From RGIG1993 sp964564225 (GTDB lineage: Bacteria > Bacillota > Clostridia > Oscillospirales > CAG-272): a stretch of DNA of 35,439 nucleotides. The translations under genes and the position numbers were made by a program. Below, piece by piece: positions 5,995-15,352 of this stretch; position 1 is the first letter of the stretch, and each line of letters starts with the position of its first letter. The DNA is taken from positions 1 through 35,439 of the forward strand of contig CAZMAF010000011.1 of NCBI GenBank assembly GCA_964564225.1. The letters are read 5' to 3'. The notes under the pieces are model-generated. The model ran no database searches and was not told where the DNA came from. It saw only the letters and a list, made by a program, of their open reading frames with translations.

Positions 5995-8520
5995 TTACTG
6001 CTCAGCAGTAACCGTAATCGACTGAATACGAATCTGCGCTCCCGTAGGATCCAGCTTAACGTAAGTATAGCCGGTGTCAAATTCAAGCGTATAATCAGCA
6101 TACGCTACCGTCGTATCAATCGATCCGAGCAGAACGTAATTAACACCGTCGTTCGAACCATATACGTCAAGCGTCGACACCTTATAACCCATATTGAATC
6201 CAAGGGCATGTATAGCCTTCGTCGATTTCAGAACTGCCGTGCCCTGATTATTCTGATCCTGATATATACGGAGCTGAGTCGTAAAGTGGCACTTTTCCGT
6301 ATCAATTGTCAGAGTATCGTCAAGCGTGTGCGATTCGGTTGCATACTGCGTACCTGCAGCATAGTCAGAGAAGGTATAGGTCGTGCTCTTGGTTGCTATA
6401 ACTTCGGTATCAGCGGTAACGAATTCTACCTCAACCGAAATGTTGTTTTCTACCGTAACGGTAGCGGTAGCTTCGTTGGAAACCGCTACACCGTTAACCT
6501 TGATAACTGCAACCTTGTAACCGGAATTTGCCGTAGCGGTAATAGTAACCGTTTCACCCCATGCGATACCCTGCATCTTGGAAACCGTAAAGCTTCCGTT
6601 TTCGGGAACAAGCGTCGAAACGATATAAGTTGCTGCTACTGCATTATCAACCGTAAAGTTGACAAACTCAGGCGTTTGGTAATAGTTCTGAATTTGACCC
6701 GTCAGAGTCAGCGTATAGCCCATACGGAAATTATCATTCGACGCACTGCCAAAATAGCAAATAATGCTCTGACCGTTCTGTGTAAGCGTAATCTGCTTAG
6801 CAGCAATTTCGGTAACAACACCGACAATGGTATAATTTTCCGTGGTCGTACCGCGATTCTCAGAAAGACCGTTTGCAATCGTAATCGCTTCTGCAATCGT
6901 GATCGCGCCGGCAGGCGTGTCGGGTGTTTCACCATCGTCGCCCTCAGCAGAAACGAGCTTGGTCATCCAGCCGTTCTTCATCTGTGCATTGCCGTTATAC
7001 TGACCGAGAACGCCCATAACGGTGATGGTATCGCCAACTGCGGGCTGTGTCGTCATTGCATCAAAACGGGTTGTACCGTCTGCCGAGTAAAGACCGTATA
7101 CGTAGAGCGTATTGCCGTCTGCATCTTTGATATAAAGATTGCCATACGTCGTATTCTTGATCTCGGTAACCGTACCGCTCACAATATACTTTTCAGTCGT
7201 ATACGTATCATGCTCCATGGCAGCGCCGATCGTATTTGCTTCGGTAATGCTGGTTTCGCCTTCGGGAACGGCAGGCGTATCGGGCGTTTCATCGCCGCCC
7301 TCAGCAGAAACGAGCTTGGTCATCCAACCGTTCTTCATCTGAGGCTCATCATTATACTGACCGAGAACACCCATAACGGTGATGGTGTCGCCAACCGCGG
7401 GCTTTGTCGTCATAGCATCAAAACGGGTTGAACCGTCTGCCGAGTAAAGACCGTATACGTAGAGCTTATTACCGTCAGCATCTTCGATATAAAGGTTGCC
7501 ATACGTCGTATTCTTGATCTCGGTAACCGTACCGCTTACAATATACTTTTCTTTCGTATACGTATTGCTTTCCTGCGCAGCGCCTAAGGTAAGCGCTTCA
7601 CTGATGGTGATCTCATCGGTCGGATCAGCAGGTCTTTCATCAGGAGTCAACGCTTCGGCAGCAGCCTTTGCCATAAAAGCAACGGGGAACTGCGATACAC
7701 CGGTATTTTCAGTGGTGATATACGTAGACTCGGAAATGCAGATCGTTTCATAATCGCTATACGTACCGACAACATACTCAATATTGTTGATCTTAACAAG
7801 CCAAGCCTTAACGTCTGCCTTGTAAGTATAAACGCAATCGGTCGTATCAGCAAATCCGATATACTTGCTTACCTTATCGTCAGAACCGGTCGTGGTATAT
7901 GCATGAACATACTTCTTCGCGCCGTCAATAGTGGTATAGAACTTATAACCGCCGTCAACCACTTCAACGTAATAATCAAGCGCCGCCGTAGGATCAAGCG
8001 TCGTCTTGATGTATTTGCCGGAAACTTCGCCGGTAGCAAAGAGCGTCAGACCGACGTTTGCCTGAACAAGATACATCTTGTAAGCTTCGCCTTCAACAGG
8101 CTCGGTAACAGCTGCCGAATTGTCGTATACGGGAAGCACGCGGGTGAATACCTTGGTTGCAGTCGTGCCGTCAGCCGCCTTAACGGTTGCCGTCAGCTTG
8201 TAAGTAACCTCGGTTTCGTTCTTTGCAGGAACTTTAACCGTGTAAAGACCGTTCTCAAGAACAAACTCAATGGTATCAAGATCGCTTTCCCAGGTAACCG
8301 TAAAGGTAACGCCATCAAGCGGAATCTGTGCCATCAACTTGTAGTCGGCAGGGGTCTTCTTGCCCTCGTCAGTCTTGTAGGTGCTGTTCAGAAAAGAAAC
8401 GGCATCTTCAAGGGTGGGAGTGTTGGACGTAGAAGCGGTTGTATCCGGATCATCGCCGCAGGCAGCGAACATGCCAAGGCAGATGATCGCCGCTAAGAAA
8501 AGAACCAATAACTTTTTCAT
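5995..8520 (-). CDS. Large surface lipoprotein with three OB-fold domains, two of them a recent tandem duplication
   Basis: 841 aa. An N-terminal signal ends in FAAC, so Cys21 is the likely lipidation site. In order: an atypical Ig-like domain (about 36-130, ITW-type strand VTFTVTWESDLD), an unassigned region (145-290), OB-fold 1 (303-405), OB-fold 2 (423-523), a more divergent OB-fold 3 (538-630), a bacterial-repeat/InlB-B-like module (631-702, with SGYKVAVIKVNG), and a C-terminal beta-rich domain (705-841, STLDVYGSNDGVNYVLLG) that may bind a ligand. The OB domains resemble the YhcR-type OB folds attached to extracellular nucleases. No catalytic domain is seen. It is the last gene of the transporter/nuclease operon, 66 nt after the nuclease lipoprotein. 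A role in binding nucleic acid or polysaccharide at the cell surface is inference. AGGAG precedes the ATG. Confidence 0.8.
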   Translation of the reverse strand: MKKLLVLFLAAIICLGMFAACGDDPDTTASTSNTPTLEDAVSFLNSTYKTDEGKKTPADYKLMAQIPLDGVTFTVTWESDLDTIEFVLENGLYTVKVPAKNETEVTYKLTATVKAADGTTATKVFTRVLPVYDNSAAVTEPVEGEAYKMYLVQANVGLTLFATGEVSGKYIKTTLDPTAALDYYVEVVDGGYKFYTTIDGAKKYVHAYTTTGSDDKVSKYIGFADTTDCVYTYKADVKAWLVKINNIEYVVGTYSDYETICISESTYITTENTGVSQFPVAFMAKAAAEALTPDERPADPTDEITISEALTLGAAQESNTYTKEKYIVSGTVTEIKNTTYGNLYIEDADGNKLYVYGLYSADGSTRFDAMTTKPAVGDTITVMGVLGQYNDEPQMKNGWMTKLVSAEGGDETPDTPAVPEGETSITEANTIGAAMEHDTYTTEKYIVSGTVTEIKNTTYGNLYIKDADGNTLYVYGLYSADGTTRFDAMTTQPAVGDTITVMGVLGQYNGNAQMKNGWMTKLVSAEGDDGETPDTPAGAITIAEAITIANGLSENRGTTTENYTIVGVVTEIAAKQITLTQNGQSIICYFGSASNDNFRMGYTLTLTGQIQNYYQTPEFVNFTVDNAVAATYIVSTLVPENGSFTVSKMQGIAWGETVTITATANSGYKVAVIKVNGVAVSNEATATVTVENNISVEVEFVTADTEVIATKSTTYTFSDYAAGTQYATESHTLDDTLTIDTEKCHFTTQLRIYQDQNNQGTAVLKSTKAIHALGFNMGYKVSTLDVYGSNDGVNYVLLGSIDTTVAYADYTLEFDTGYTYVKLDPTGAQIRIQSITVTAEQ
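6952..7614 (-). repeat. In-frame tandem duplication of an OB-fold module, period 357 bp
   Basis: Copies about 6952-7254 and 7306-7614 are nearly identical in DNA; for example the 40-odd bases starting at 7141 recur at 7498 with only scattered changes. The offset is exactly 357 bp (119 codons), so the frame is kept. Each copy encodes the KYIVSGTVTEIKNTTYGNLY core and the QMKNGWMTKLVSAEG end. Near-identity at synonymous sites indicates recent duplication or gene conversion. Confidence 0.9.
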
Positions 8521-8586
8521 AATAACTCCTTTTTTATATTAAAATATATTAAAAATTGTTAAAAAAGTTACGTAAATGAAATGCGC

Positions 8587-9987
8587 TTACTGCGCCTGCT
8601 CGATAAAGGTAATGTGCTTTACCGAGAAAATTTTGAGCTGATATACGCCGTCGAAAACGTCGACGATACCCTTGGCGTCAATACGAGAACCGATGGGGAA
8701 CTCGCTTTGTGTCACCGTCGTACCGTCAGAATTTTTCAGAACGGTCGTACGAAGAACTACTTCCGTACCGTCGTCTGCACGACAGGTAATCGAAATCGCG
8801 CCGTAATTCGAGCTGTCCTCGTTTTTGGTGGTATAGAGATCGGTGATCGTCAAGCCCTTCAGAGTTGCCGAACCGTGCATCGTCAGAAAACCGCGGTCAA
8901 ACGTCTTCGTGACGATTGATTCCTCGCCCTCCTCGTCGATTACGGTAACGTCAATATCAACCTTACCGTTCATAAACTCAGATGCGGAAATCTCCGTATA
9001 AGAAGCGCTGTAACCGGAGCTGATAAGCTGAATGTTCGACTCATCGTTCGGCTTCATCTCGTTATACTTAATATCGGAAATCTGATACGTACCGCCCGTT
9101 TCATAATACTGAACCGAGCCGACAATTCTTACACGGTTGCCCGCCGAAAGAATCTGCTCGCCCTCAGAGCCGAGATTGTAACCGTAAAATACCTGAATGC
9201 CAAAGTAAAGACCGGTTTCCTCATCGTATTCTTCAAGATACGCAGTGCATTGTGTCTTGGAATTACGAACGACGTTCGCCTCAAAGCTGACACGCGTATC
9301 ACGGTAGGTTTCAATATTCGTCTTTAATTCCTTCAGCGTGATCGGATACGCCTCACCGTAATAGAAATCAGGGTCCTGTTCCTGCGAATGCACGTAGAGC
9401 TTATACGTGGAAGCCTGATTAAAAATCTTCACGCAAACATCGGCATAGCAGGTGTCCGACATCTTCGAGGAACGGGCAAGTCCCGACTGCAAAAGCTCAA
9501 GGTTCAGATTGCGGTAATCAGCATCGTTTTCCGACTTATACCATACCCAGACAAGATAACGGTCGCCCGTCGAATCGGCATTCCATTTGCCGTCATTCGA
9601 TTCCACGATGATCGAGGTCGCGCTCTTGAGCGCTTCCTTCGTGTAATTCGACGCCTTTTTGCCCCAAGGCTCGATCTGTCCCGTCGATTCGGGAGTATTC
9701 ACAGCGAGATATCTCGCCTTCAGAACAGTGCCGTCAAAAGAAGAATTGGAAATATTAAAATGCGTGGTGTCGCCGTCAACGTAGGTCTTGACCGTAACCT
9801 CAGCATAGACTCTGCCTGAATTATTGTCAAATTTAACCTGTGAGGCGTAATCGACAAACTCACCGGGCGTAACGGCAGAACTGCCGCCGTCGGTCGTCGT
9901 CGTAACGTCGCCGCCGCATCCTGCAAAGCAGGATGCGAGAGCGGCGATCACGAGAAATAGTGCAATCAGTTTATAAGAGCGTTTCAT
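8587..9987 (-). CDS. Secreted lipoprotein nuclease: SNase (thermonuclease) domain plus OB-like regions
   Basis: 466 aa from the ATG at 9987; a GTG six bases upstream is possible, but AAGGGA is spaced 8 nt from this ATG. The signal sequence has two candidate lipoboxes, LASC and FAGC. Residues about 58-200 are a staphylococcal-nuclease domain: YVDGDTTHF (metal and active-site Asp), RYLAVNTPES (conserved Arg and Glu), EPWGKKAS, GDRYLVWVWY (second catalytic Arg) and LELLQSGLAR. The Ca-ligand Asp of VDTPE is Asn here, a substitution I believe recurs among homologues. The rest (about 213-320 and 330-466) looks like two OB-type beta domains. Expected function is calcium-dependent cleavage of extracellular DNA/RNA on the cell surface. 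It follows the solute-binding protein by 24 nt, so import and nuclease are co-transcribed. Confidence 0.88.
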   Translation of the reverse strand: MKRSYKLIALFLVIAALASCFAGCGGDVTTTTDGGSSAVTPGEFVDYASQVKFDNNSGRVYAEVTVKTYVDGDTTHFNISNSSFDGTVLKARYLAVNTPESTGQIEPWGKKASNYTKEALKSATSIIVESNDGKWNADSTGDRYLVWVWYKSENDADYRNLNLELLQSGLARSSKMSDTCYADVCVKIFNQASTYKLYVHSQEQDPDFYYGEAYPITLKELKTNIETYRDTRVSFEANVVRNSKTQCTAYLEEYDEETGLYFGIQVFYGYNLGSEGEQILSAGNRVRIVGSVQYYETGGTYQISDIKYNEMKPNDESNIQLISSGYSASYTEISASEFMNGKVDIDVTVIDEEGEESIVTKTFDRGFLTMHGSATLKGLTITDLYTTKNEDSSNYGAISITCRADDGTEVVLRTTVLKNSDGTTVTQSEFPIGSRIDAKGIVDVFDGVYQLKIFSVKHITFIEQAQ

Positions 9988-10011
9988 AAACACCGTCCCT
10001 TGCGCACACGC

Positions 10012-11454
10012 TTAGTCGGCGTTATATTCGCACTCGTCAATTGCATTCTTAAAGAGAAGGGCAATCTGTGCGTCTACGTCTTCGCCCTTGTAAACGAGCG
10101 CATCCTGCATCAGCTTGCCAACCTCGTCACGTGCGGTCGAAGAACCGTTGAAGGCGGGAGAAACATAGTAAGCGTTACTCTGCGAAAGCGCAAGCTTTAC
10201 GCTGAGCGCGGTCATACCGTTATAACCGTTGCCCTTTTCAAGCCACGTCTTATAGGCATCGTTCTGCTGAACCGACTGAATAACCGGCGCATAACCCGAT
10301 TTCATCGAGAAAGCGGCCTGAAATTCGAGATTCGAGGTAAGGAATTTAACAAAGAGCCAGGAAGCAACAACTTCCTGAGGATTCTCATCCTTGAAAATAC
10401 AGAGCGAAGGACCCTGCGAGATAACCTTGGGATTTGAAGGATCAACCTGAGGAATCGTTGCCATGCCCGTTTCAAAGAGAGATACGGAGTTGCCGTCTTC
10501 ATCGTCAACCGTAGGAGGCGTCTGGTAGCTTGCGCCGCCCGTCGAACCGATTACCATATAGCACTTCTGGTTTTCACCCGTTGCGGTAAACAGACCCGAG
10601 GTATACGTACCGTAAATTTCTTCGGTAGTAACGTAGCCCTTCTGATACCATTCGCGGAATTTCTTAACGAAATCACGGTTGGTTTCATTGTCAAATTGGA
10701 AATGCTCGTCTTCGTCAAGGCTGGTATAATCCGAACCGTACTGCTCGCACATCGTGATAAACCAGTTTGCTTCAGAGTCGTAGCCGAGAGGTATGCAATC
10801 GGGATCAATTTCCTTGATTCTCTTGCAAAGCTCTTCCATCTCTTCCCAAGTGGTGGGAACAGTCAGATTGTTTTCTTCAAAGAAGGTCTTGTTGTAGTAA
10901 AGCGCCTCGGTCGATTTCGACATCGGAAGCGTATACATCGTGCCTGCCTCATCAAACGCCGTGCCCTCGGCATAGAAACCGGGAACGAAGTCTGCAATTT
11001 GCTCGTCCGTGAAGCCGAGAATGCTTTCGTTGCCGAGCGCATCGGTCACCTTGATAGTGCTGTTAATAAAGTTATCAAGCGGAACAACTGCCTTCGCTAC
11101 GTTGTAAAGCGCAACGTGGTCGGGATAGCAGTATGCAATGTTAGGCTGATTGCCTGCGGTAAGCGCGGTCTTGATCTGATCGCGAACGCCGTCGTAGTCA
11201 CCCTGCGAAGCATGCTCAATCGTAATGTTGGGATAAAGCTTGTTGAACTCCTCAATATAAGTGTTCAAAACACCCTGAAGAGTTGCGCCCATCGAGTGAT
11301 AAAAGGTAATGGTCACGGCAGAGCCGTCATACCCCTCTTCGGGAACATCGTAGGTTACCTTGCTCGGCGTTTCTTCGCCGCCGCAGCCAACCATAACGAC
11401 AAGGCTGAGCGCCATCGAAAGCACGAGGAGTAACGAAATAACGATCTTTTTCAT
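10012..11454 (-). CDS. ABC transporter solute-binding lipoprotein, family 1 (UgpB/MalE-like)
   Basis: 480 aa. The signal peptide ends in MVGC (Cys24), so it is a lipid-anchored binding protein on the outer face of the membrane. The start has AGGAG at good spacing. It has the family-1 extracellular solute-binding pattern: VTITFYHSMGATLQGVLNTYIEEFNKLYP near residues 47-75, IAYCYPDH near 106, YTLPMSKSTEALYYNKTFFEE near 173-193, LPTTWEEM-like hinge (VPTTWEEMEELCKRI) near 200, and a C-terminal SVQQNDAYKTWLEKG region. The family takes up oligosaccharides, polyols and glycerol-phosphodiesters. Here it lies after its two permeases and just before a surface nuclease gene, which makes a nucleic-acid-derived ligand conceivable, though a carbohydrate is the default expectation. 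Confidence 0.92.
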   Translation of the reverse strand: MKKIVISLLLVLSMALSLVVMVGCGGEETPSKVTYDVPEEGYDGSAVTITFYHSMGATLQGVLNTYIEEFNKLYPNITIEHASQGDYDGVRDQIKTALTAGNQPNIAYCYPDHVALYNVAKAVVPLDNFINSTIKVTDALGNESILGFTDEQIADFVPGFYAEGTAFDEAGTMYTLPMSKSTEALYYNKTFFEENNLTVPTTWEEMEELCKRIKEIDPDCIPLGYDSEANWFITMCEQYGSDYTSLDEDEHFQFDNETNRDFVKKFREWYQKGYVTTEEIYGTYTSGLFTATGENQKCYMVIGSTGGASYQTPPTVDDEDGNSVSLFETGMATIPQVDPSNPKVISQGPSLCIFKDENPQEVVASWLFVKFLTSNLEFQAAFSMKSGYAPVIQSVQQNDAYKTWLEKGNGYNGMTALSVKLALSQSNAYYVSPAFNGSSTARDEVGKLMQDALVYKGEDVDAQIALLFKNAIDECEYNAD

Positions 11455-11489
11455 AAGAATAAACTCCTTATTTCTCTTAATATTGTTAA

Positions 11490-11501
11490 GTGGAAATCCA
11501 C
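11490..11501 (-). other. Small intercistronic hairpin before the binding-protein gene
   Basis: GTGG-N4-CCAC, extendable by GTTA/TAAC at 11485-11508. It lies in the 59-nt gap between permease and binding-protein genes. Such hairpins often raise binding-protein expression relative to permeases by stabilising the downstream mRNA; that role is inferred. Confidence 0.3.
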
Positions 11502-11513
11502 AACTAACCGGAA

Positions 11514-12407
11514 TTAACCCTTGATACCGCTACGCGATACACCCTTCATAATGTACTTACGAAGGAAGATAAATACCATAAAGAGCGGGAAGGATACAAC
11601 GGCAACGGCTGCCATCTGAACGGGGATATTGGCTTGTCCCGACATATCGGTGAAGGCATCGCGCAAACCGTTGGTGATCAGACGGTATTCCGTCTTGGAA
11701 GTAACAAGTCGCGGCCAGACGTACGAATTCCACGCACCCATCATCTTGAGAATGGTAATTGAAATCAGATTGGGAAGCGAAAGCGGGACCATAACCTTCC
11801 AGAGATATTTGAGGTCTGACGTGCCGTCTATCTTGGCGGCAAGATACAATTCATTCGGAATCTGCAAAAAATTCTGACGAAGCAGGTAAATATAGAACAC
11901 GCTGACAAGAAAAGGTACGATCAGAACGGTATAGCTGTCAAGCCAACCGAACTTAGTAACGGTAACGTAGTTCGTAATGGTAAAAAGCTCGCCGGGAATC
12001 ATCATCGTAGCAAGAAGCGCGGCAAACATCGTATTTTTACCCTTGAACTCAAGTCTTGCAAAAGCAAATGCCGAAAGAACGGTGATAATCAGCGACAAAA
12101 TCGTCGATATGACACCGACAATCACGGTATTCAGGAAAAGTCTGCCGAGATTGGCAGCAGTAAACGCCTCAATATAGTTATGCCAGATAATATCCTTCGG
12201 GAAAAGCGTGGGGATCGGTAAACGGTATTCGGTTACACTTTTCAGAGAGGAAATGATCATCCAATAAAAAGGAAATACAACGGCAAGTGCCATCAGGCAA
12301 AGGAAGGTATAAAGAAGCACCTGTACGATGATCTTCGTTACCTTCTGTGAGGTGGACACCTTTTGCATATCTTTGATATGCATCGTCTTCATAACGTTCT
12401 CAGACAT
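11514..12407 (-). CDS. ABC transporter permease, MalG/UgpE type
   Basis: 297 aa with about six hydrophobic segments starting near residue 27. The cytoplasmic EAA loop is clear near residues 185-217 (LYLAAKIDGTSDLKYLWKVM followed by PLSLP), which docks on the ATPase. The C-terminal end VSRSGIKG is characteristic of the MalG side, where family members end in a short G-x-x-x-G-like tail. The chosen ATG has GGAGGT 7 nt upstream; internal ATGs at residues 6, 9 and 14 lack this. It follows the other permease by 12 nt. Together the two permeases form the transmembrane channel of a carbohydrate-uptake-1 type importer. Confidence 0.92.
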   Translation of the reverse strand: MSENVMKTMHIKDMQKVSTSQKVTKIIVQVLLYTFLCLMALAVVFPFYWMIISSLKSVTEYRLPIPTLFPKDIIWHNYIEAFTAANLGRLFLNTVIVGVISTILSLIITVLSAFAFARLEFKGKNTMFAALLATMMIPGELFTITNYVTVTKFGWLDSYTVLIVPFLVSVFYIYLLRQNFLQIPNELYLAAKIDGTSDLKYLWKVMVPLSLPNLISITILKMMGAWNSYVWPRLVTSKTEYRLITNGLRDAFTDMSGQANIPVQMAAVAVVSFPLFMVFIFLRKYIMKGVSRSGIKG

Positions 12408-12419
12408 CGGGCACCTCCA

Positions 12420-13361
12420 TTAATAATGCGTCTTTTTATTGCTGACATACATATTGATCATGGTAACGACGAATATGATGGCAAACAGAATCAGAGCGGC
12501 AGCAGAAGCCCGGCCTTCCTGATTACCGAGCGCCTGATAAATATAACCGACCATCGTATTCAGCGATTCACCGCCGACCGCCTTCATATCGTCACCGAAG
12601 ATACCGACGATTGAGGAATATTCCTTGAAGCCGCCGATAAAGCCGGTAATTACGACGTAAGCGATCATGGGCGAAAGAAGCGGAACGGTAATTCTCGTAA
12701 AGACGCGAATTCTCGGTGTCGAGTCGATCTTCGCCGCCTCATAATACTGCTTGTTCACGCTCTGAAGACCGCCAAGCAGAATGAGAATCTTAAAAGGAAG
12801 CGCGTTCCATACGATGTAAATAACCAGAACGGCAATATTGGCAGCATAAGACGAACCCTGATTGATCCAGTTAATAGGCTCAATGCCGAAAATGCCGATG
12901 ATGTTGTTGATAATACCGTACGAGGGATTCGACGTGCCGTAACCGACGATGTTAAACATTGCCTCGAATACCATGCCGATCGCAATCGAATTGGTAACGT
13001 AAGGCAGGAAAAAGATCGTCTGCAAAAAACGCTGCAAAGGCTTGATCGAGTTCAGACAAACCGCAATAACGAGCGCCAGAATTGTCGAGATCGGCACGGT
13101 AAGCACCGTCAGAAGCATCGTGTTCTTAAGACAGGTTATAAAGCCTTTATACGTGATAACCTTCGTGAAATTTTTAATACCGAAGGTGTAGCTGAGGCTG
13201 CCGCCAAGCTCCTTCATAATGCTGTAATCGTCCCAGAACGCCATACGAAGCGTATTGATGATCGGCCATACCGTAAAGACGAGAAGCAGCACAATCGTGG
13301 GAGCAAGATAGATCCAAGCCTTCCAGCTATCGAACTTGATCTTGCGTAAAAATTCCTTCAT
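12420..13361 (-). CDS. ABC transporter permease, MalF/UgpA type
   Basis: 313 aa from the ATG at 13361, which has AGGAG 7 nt upstream; the longer reading to 13427 runs into the ATPase gene and is not needed. The N-terminal helix (IYLAPTIVLLLVFTVWPIINTL) and about five further membrane segments fit the family. The EAA loop YYEAAKIDSTPRIRVFTRIT followed by VPLLSP lies near residues 205-235. It begins one base after the ATPase stop codon, so the ATPase and both permeases are tightly coupled. Partner of the MalG-like permease in the same importer. Confidence 0.92.
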   Translation of the reverse strand: MKEFLRKIKFDSWKAWIYLAPTIVLLLVFTVWPIINTLRMAFWDDYSIMKELGGSLSYTFGIKNFTKVITYKGFITCLKNTMLLTVLTVPISTILALVIAVCLNSIKPLQRFLQTIFFLPYVTNSIAIGMVFEAMFNIVGYGTSNPSYGIINNIIGIFGIEPINWINQGSSYAANIAVLVIYIVWNALPFKILILLGGLQSVNKQYYEAAKIDSTPRIRVFTRITVPLLSPMIAYVVITGFIGGFKEYSSIVGIFGDDMKAVGGESLNTMVGYIYQALGNQEGRASAAALILFAIIFVVTMINMYVSNKKTHY

Positions 13362-13362
13362 A

Positions 13363-14487
13363 TCAGTTCTCCTCACCGCAAGAACGCTGATCGCCGAAAT
13401 AAATTCTTTCTTCGGTTTCGTGATCAAACAGGAATACTTTATGAGACTTCAAGGTGAAACGCACCGTTTCAAGCGAAGTGTCCACACGGTGATCGGCATC
13501 TACGATCGATCGGATCGCAGGCGAAAGCATCGCGGGATTCGAGGACACGATCGAAACGTCACGTCCCATAACCTCAACGCTCGAAAGCTTGCAGGTCATC
13601 GGACCCTGAGCATCGGGAATAAAGCCTTCGGGACGGATACCGACATAGACAGTTCCCTCCTTCGCACCGGGTACGTCAAGCACGGTTTCGCCGCCGACCG
13701 TCAGCTTGCCGCCCTCAACCACGCCTTCAAAGACGTTGATCGGAGGCGTACCGAGGAATTTCGCAACGAAAAGATTGATGGGATTATCGTAAATCTCCTG
13801 AGGCTTGCCCACCTGCTGAACGACACCGAGCTTCATTACAACAATCACGTCAGAAATCGACATCGCTTCTTCCTGGTCGTGCGTTACGAACACCGTCGTG
13901 ATCTTGGTTTCTCTCTGAATACGTCTGATCTCCTCGCGGGTCTGCAAACGAAGTCGCGCATCCAGATTGGAAAGCGGCTCATCAAGAAGGAGAACGCGGG
14001 GCATCTTTACGAGCGCGCGCGCAATGGCAACTCTCTGTTGCTGACCACCCGAAAGCTCGGAAGGCTTACGCTCCATCAGCTCGTCAATCTGCACGAGTCT
14101 TGCCGCCTCAAAAGCGCGCTCCAGCATTTCATCCTTGGTCATCTTATCTTCACCCTTCAGATTCTGCAAAGGGAACAAAATGTTCTGCTTGACCGTCATG
14201 TGAGGATATAGCGCATAATTCTGGAAGACCAGACCAATACCGCGGTTTTCGGGAGAAAGCTCGGTTACGTCATCTTCTCCGAAAAAGATCCTACCGCTCG
14301 TGGGCTTCTGAAGACCGCTGATCATATACAGCGTTGTTGATTTTCCGCAACCCGAAGGGCCAAGCAAGCCGACGAGCGCACCGTCGGGAATGGTGTAGGT
14401 AAAATCGCTGACCGCGACAACCTCTTCGCCCGATTTTTTGTTACGGGGAGGGAAAATCTTGGTAAGGTTTTGCAAGATTACTTCCAT
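13363..14487 (-). CDS. ABC transporter ATP-binding protein, UgpC/MalK/MsmX type
   Basis: 374 aa, the length of MalK-type ATPases that carry a C-terminal regulatory (TOBE/OB) domain. Walker A is GPSGCGKST at about residues 43-51, the Q-loop lies in VFQNYALYPH near 88, the ABC signature is LSGGQQQRVAIARAL near 135-150, Walker B is LLLDEPLSNLDA near 156-168, and the H-loop is VTHDQEEAM near 190. The C-terminal 130 residues contain the TOBE-like segment VYVGIRPEGF. It energises import of the ligand delivered by the binding protein. AAAGGAA precedes the ATG. It is unusual but not rare for the ATPase to be encoded with the permeases rather than shared from elsewhere in Bacillota genomes. Confidence 0.95.
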   Translation of the reverse strand: MEVILQNLTKIFPPRNKKSGEEVVAVSDFTYTIPDGALVGLLGPSGCGKSTTLYMISGLQKPTSGRIFFGEDDVTELSPENRGIGLVFQNYALYPHMTVKQNILFPLQNLKGEDKMTKDEMLERAFEAARLVQIDELMERKPSELSGGQQQRVAIARALVKMPRVLLLDEPLSNLDARLRLQTREEIRRIQRETKITTVFVTHDQEEAMSISDVIVVMKLGVVQQVGKPQEIYDNPINLFVAKFLGTPPINVFEGVVEGGKLTVGGETVLDVPGAKEGTVYVGIRPEGFIPDAQGPMTCKLSSVEVMGRDVSIVSSNPAMLSPAIRSIVDADHRVDTSLETVRFTLKSHKVFLFDHETEERIYFGDQRSCGEEN

Positions 14488-14541
14488 AATAAATTCCTTT
14501 CACGCTATCTGAAATTTAAATCATTCTATTGTTACAAAGGA

Positions 14542-15300
14542 TCAATACTCCTTTTTGGCAACCTGTTCCTCGTGGATGCGCTTTTTATAGGCAATCATAT
14601 CCTCGGTCGAATCAAAAATTTTCTGACTGTTAAAATCAATCACAACCGTAACGGCAAGCGCATCGTGGATCATCGAATTGGTATGCGTAGCAATCACCAT
14701 GCCGAGCTGCCAGAGAAGAAGCCCCGCAATGATAACAAGCCCCACAATGCCAACGACGTTAAAGACAAGAAGAAGCACCATCATAATGGGGATCATCGTT
14801 TCAATCGTATATTTACCGAGAATGGCGCGGGCAAAGAGCGACAAATTTGAAATTCTCACACCGTCGGTACGCATCAAGGCAATACCGAACACCTTTTTGC
14901 CAAGCGTCTGCCCATTTTTGAAATAGAGGGGCAGTAGAAATTCCCAGATCAGGATCGCAAAGAAAATGCTGAGTGAAAGAATCACAAAGGAAAGCGCAAA
15001 CATCATATTGTAGGCATGAATCGCCGCTTCGTCCTCGCTGAACGCATCATACGCCTCTTGCAGATACGCTTTTTCGGCATCGGTCATCGTTTCGCTTTCC
15101 TCAGCGGAAAGATCAAAAGAAACGCCGTATTCGGTTTCGTAATACAGAACCCGCTCGTCCCACGTCTGCATCTGTCTGTCGAAGCCGAGAAGAAAAGAAA
15201 GAGCCGTTCCCACTGCTGTCACGAGAATCGCAACGAAAATAATATCGAGAAGAAAGGCAGAGATTCGTCTTGAAACACTTGCCTTTTGCAAATCGAGCAT
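14542..15300 (-). CDS. RDD family membrane protein
   Basis: 252 aa. The family hallmark at the start is RRISAFLLDIIFV (Arg, then Asp in the first helix). Hydrophobic segments lie at about 12-39, 100-128 and 170-208, with a large acidic extracytoplasmic loop between the first two (many Glu/Asp, residues 45-95). RDD proteins are small membrane proteins; some act as sodium or potassium/proton antiporters, while most are uncharacterised. The gene starts with GGAGG 9 nt upstream of the ATG and lies 54 nt before the ABC ATPase without a terminator, so it is probably the promoter-proximal gene of the transporter-nuclease operon. A link to solute uptake is possible but not shown. Confidence 0.8.
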   Translation of the reverse strand: MLDLQKASVSRRISAFLLDIIFVAILVTAVGTALSFLLGFDRQMQTWDERVLYYETEYGVSFDLSAEESETMTDAEKAYLQEAYDAFSEDEAAIHAYNMMFALSFVILSLSIFFAILIWEFLLPLYFKNGQTLGKKVFGIALMRTDGVRISNLSLFARAILGKYTIETMIPIMMVLLLVFNVVGIVGLVIIAGLLLWQLGMVIATHTNSMIHDALAVTVVIDFNSQKIFDSTEDMIAYKKRIHEEQVAKKEY

Positions 15301-15352
15301 AAAAGCTCCTCCTTACCTCAAGTTGTGAAGCACCGCCTGTGCCGGAAAGTAT

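Noticed and set aside
5983..7431. Long plus-strand open frame (482 codons) opposite the OB-fold lipoprotein gene
   Set aside because: Its composition is Arg/Ile/Asn-rich and low in acidic residues, there is no ribosome binding site, and the minus-strand frame has a signal peptide and clear domains. It is a shadow of the real gene.
6952..7614. CRISPR or satellite-like array
   Set aside because: Only two copies, 357 bp apart, in frame, and they encode a protein domain.
8587..9987. Asn in place of Asp in the VDTPE motif of the SNase domain as loss of function
   Set aside because: As far as I recall, an NTPE form recurs in SNase-family proteins, and the other catalytic residues (two Arg, Glu, DGD) are present.
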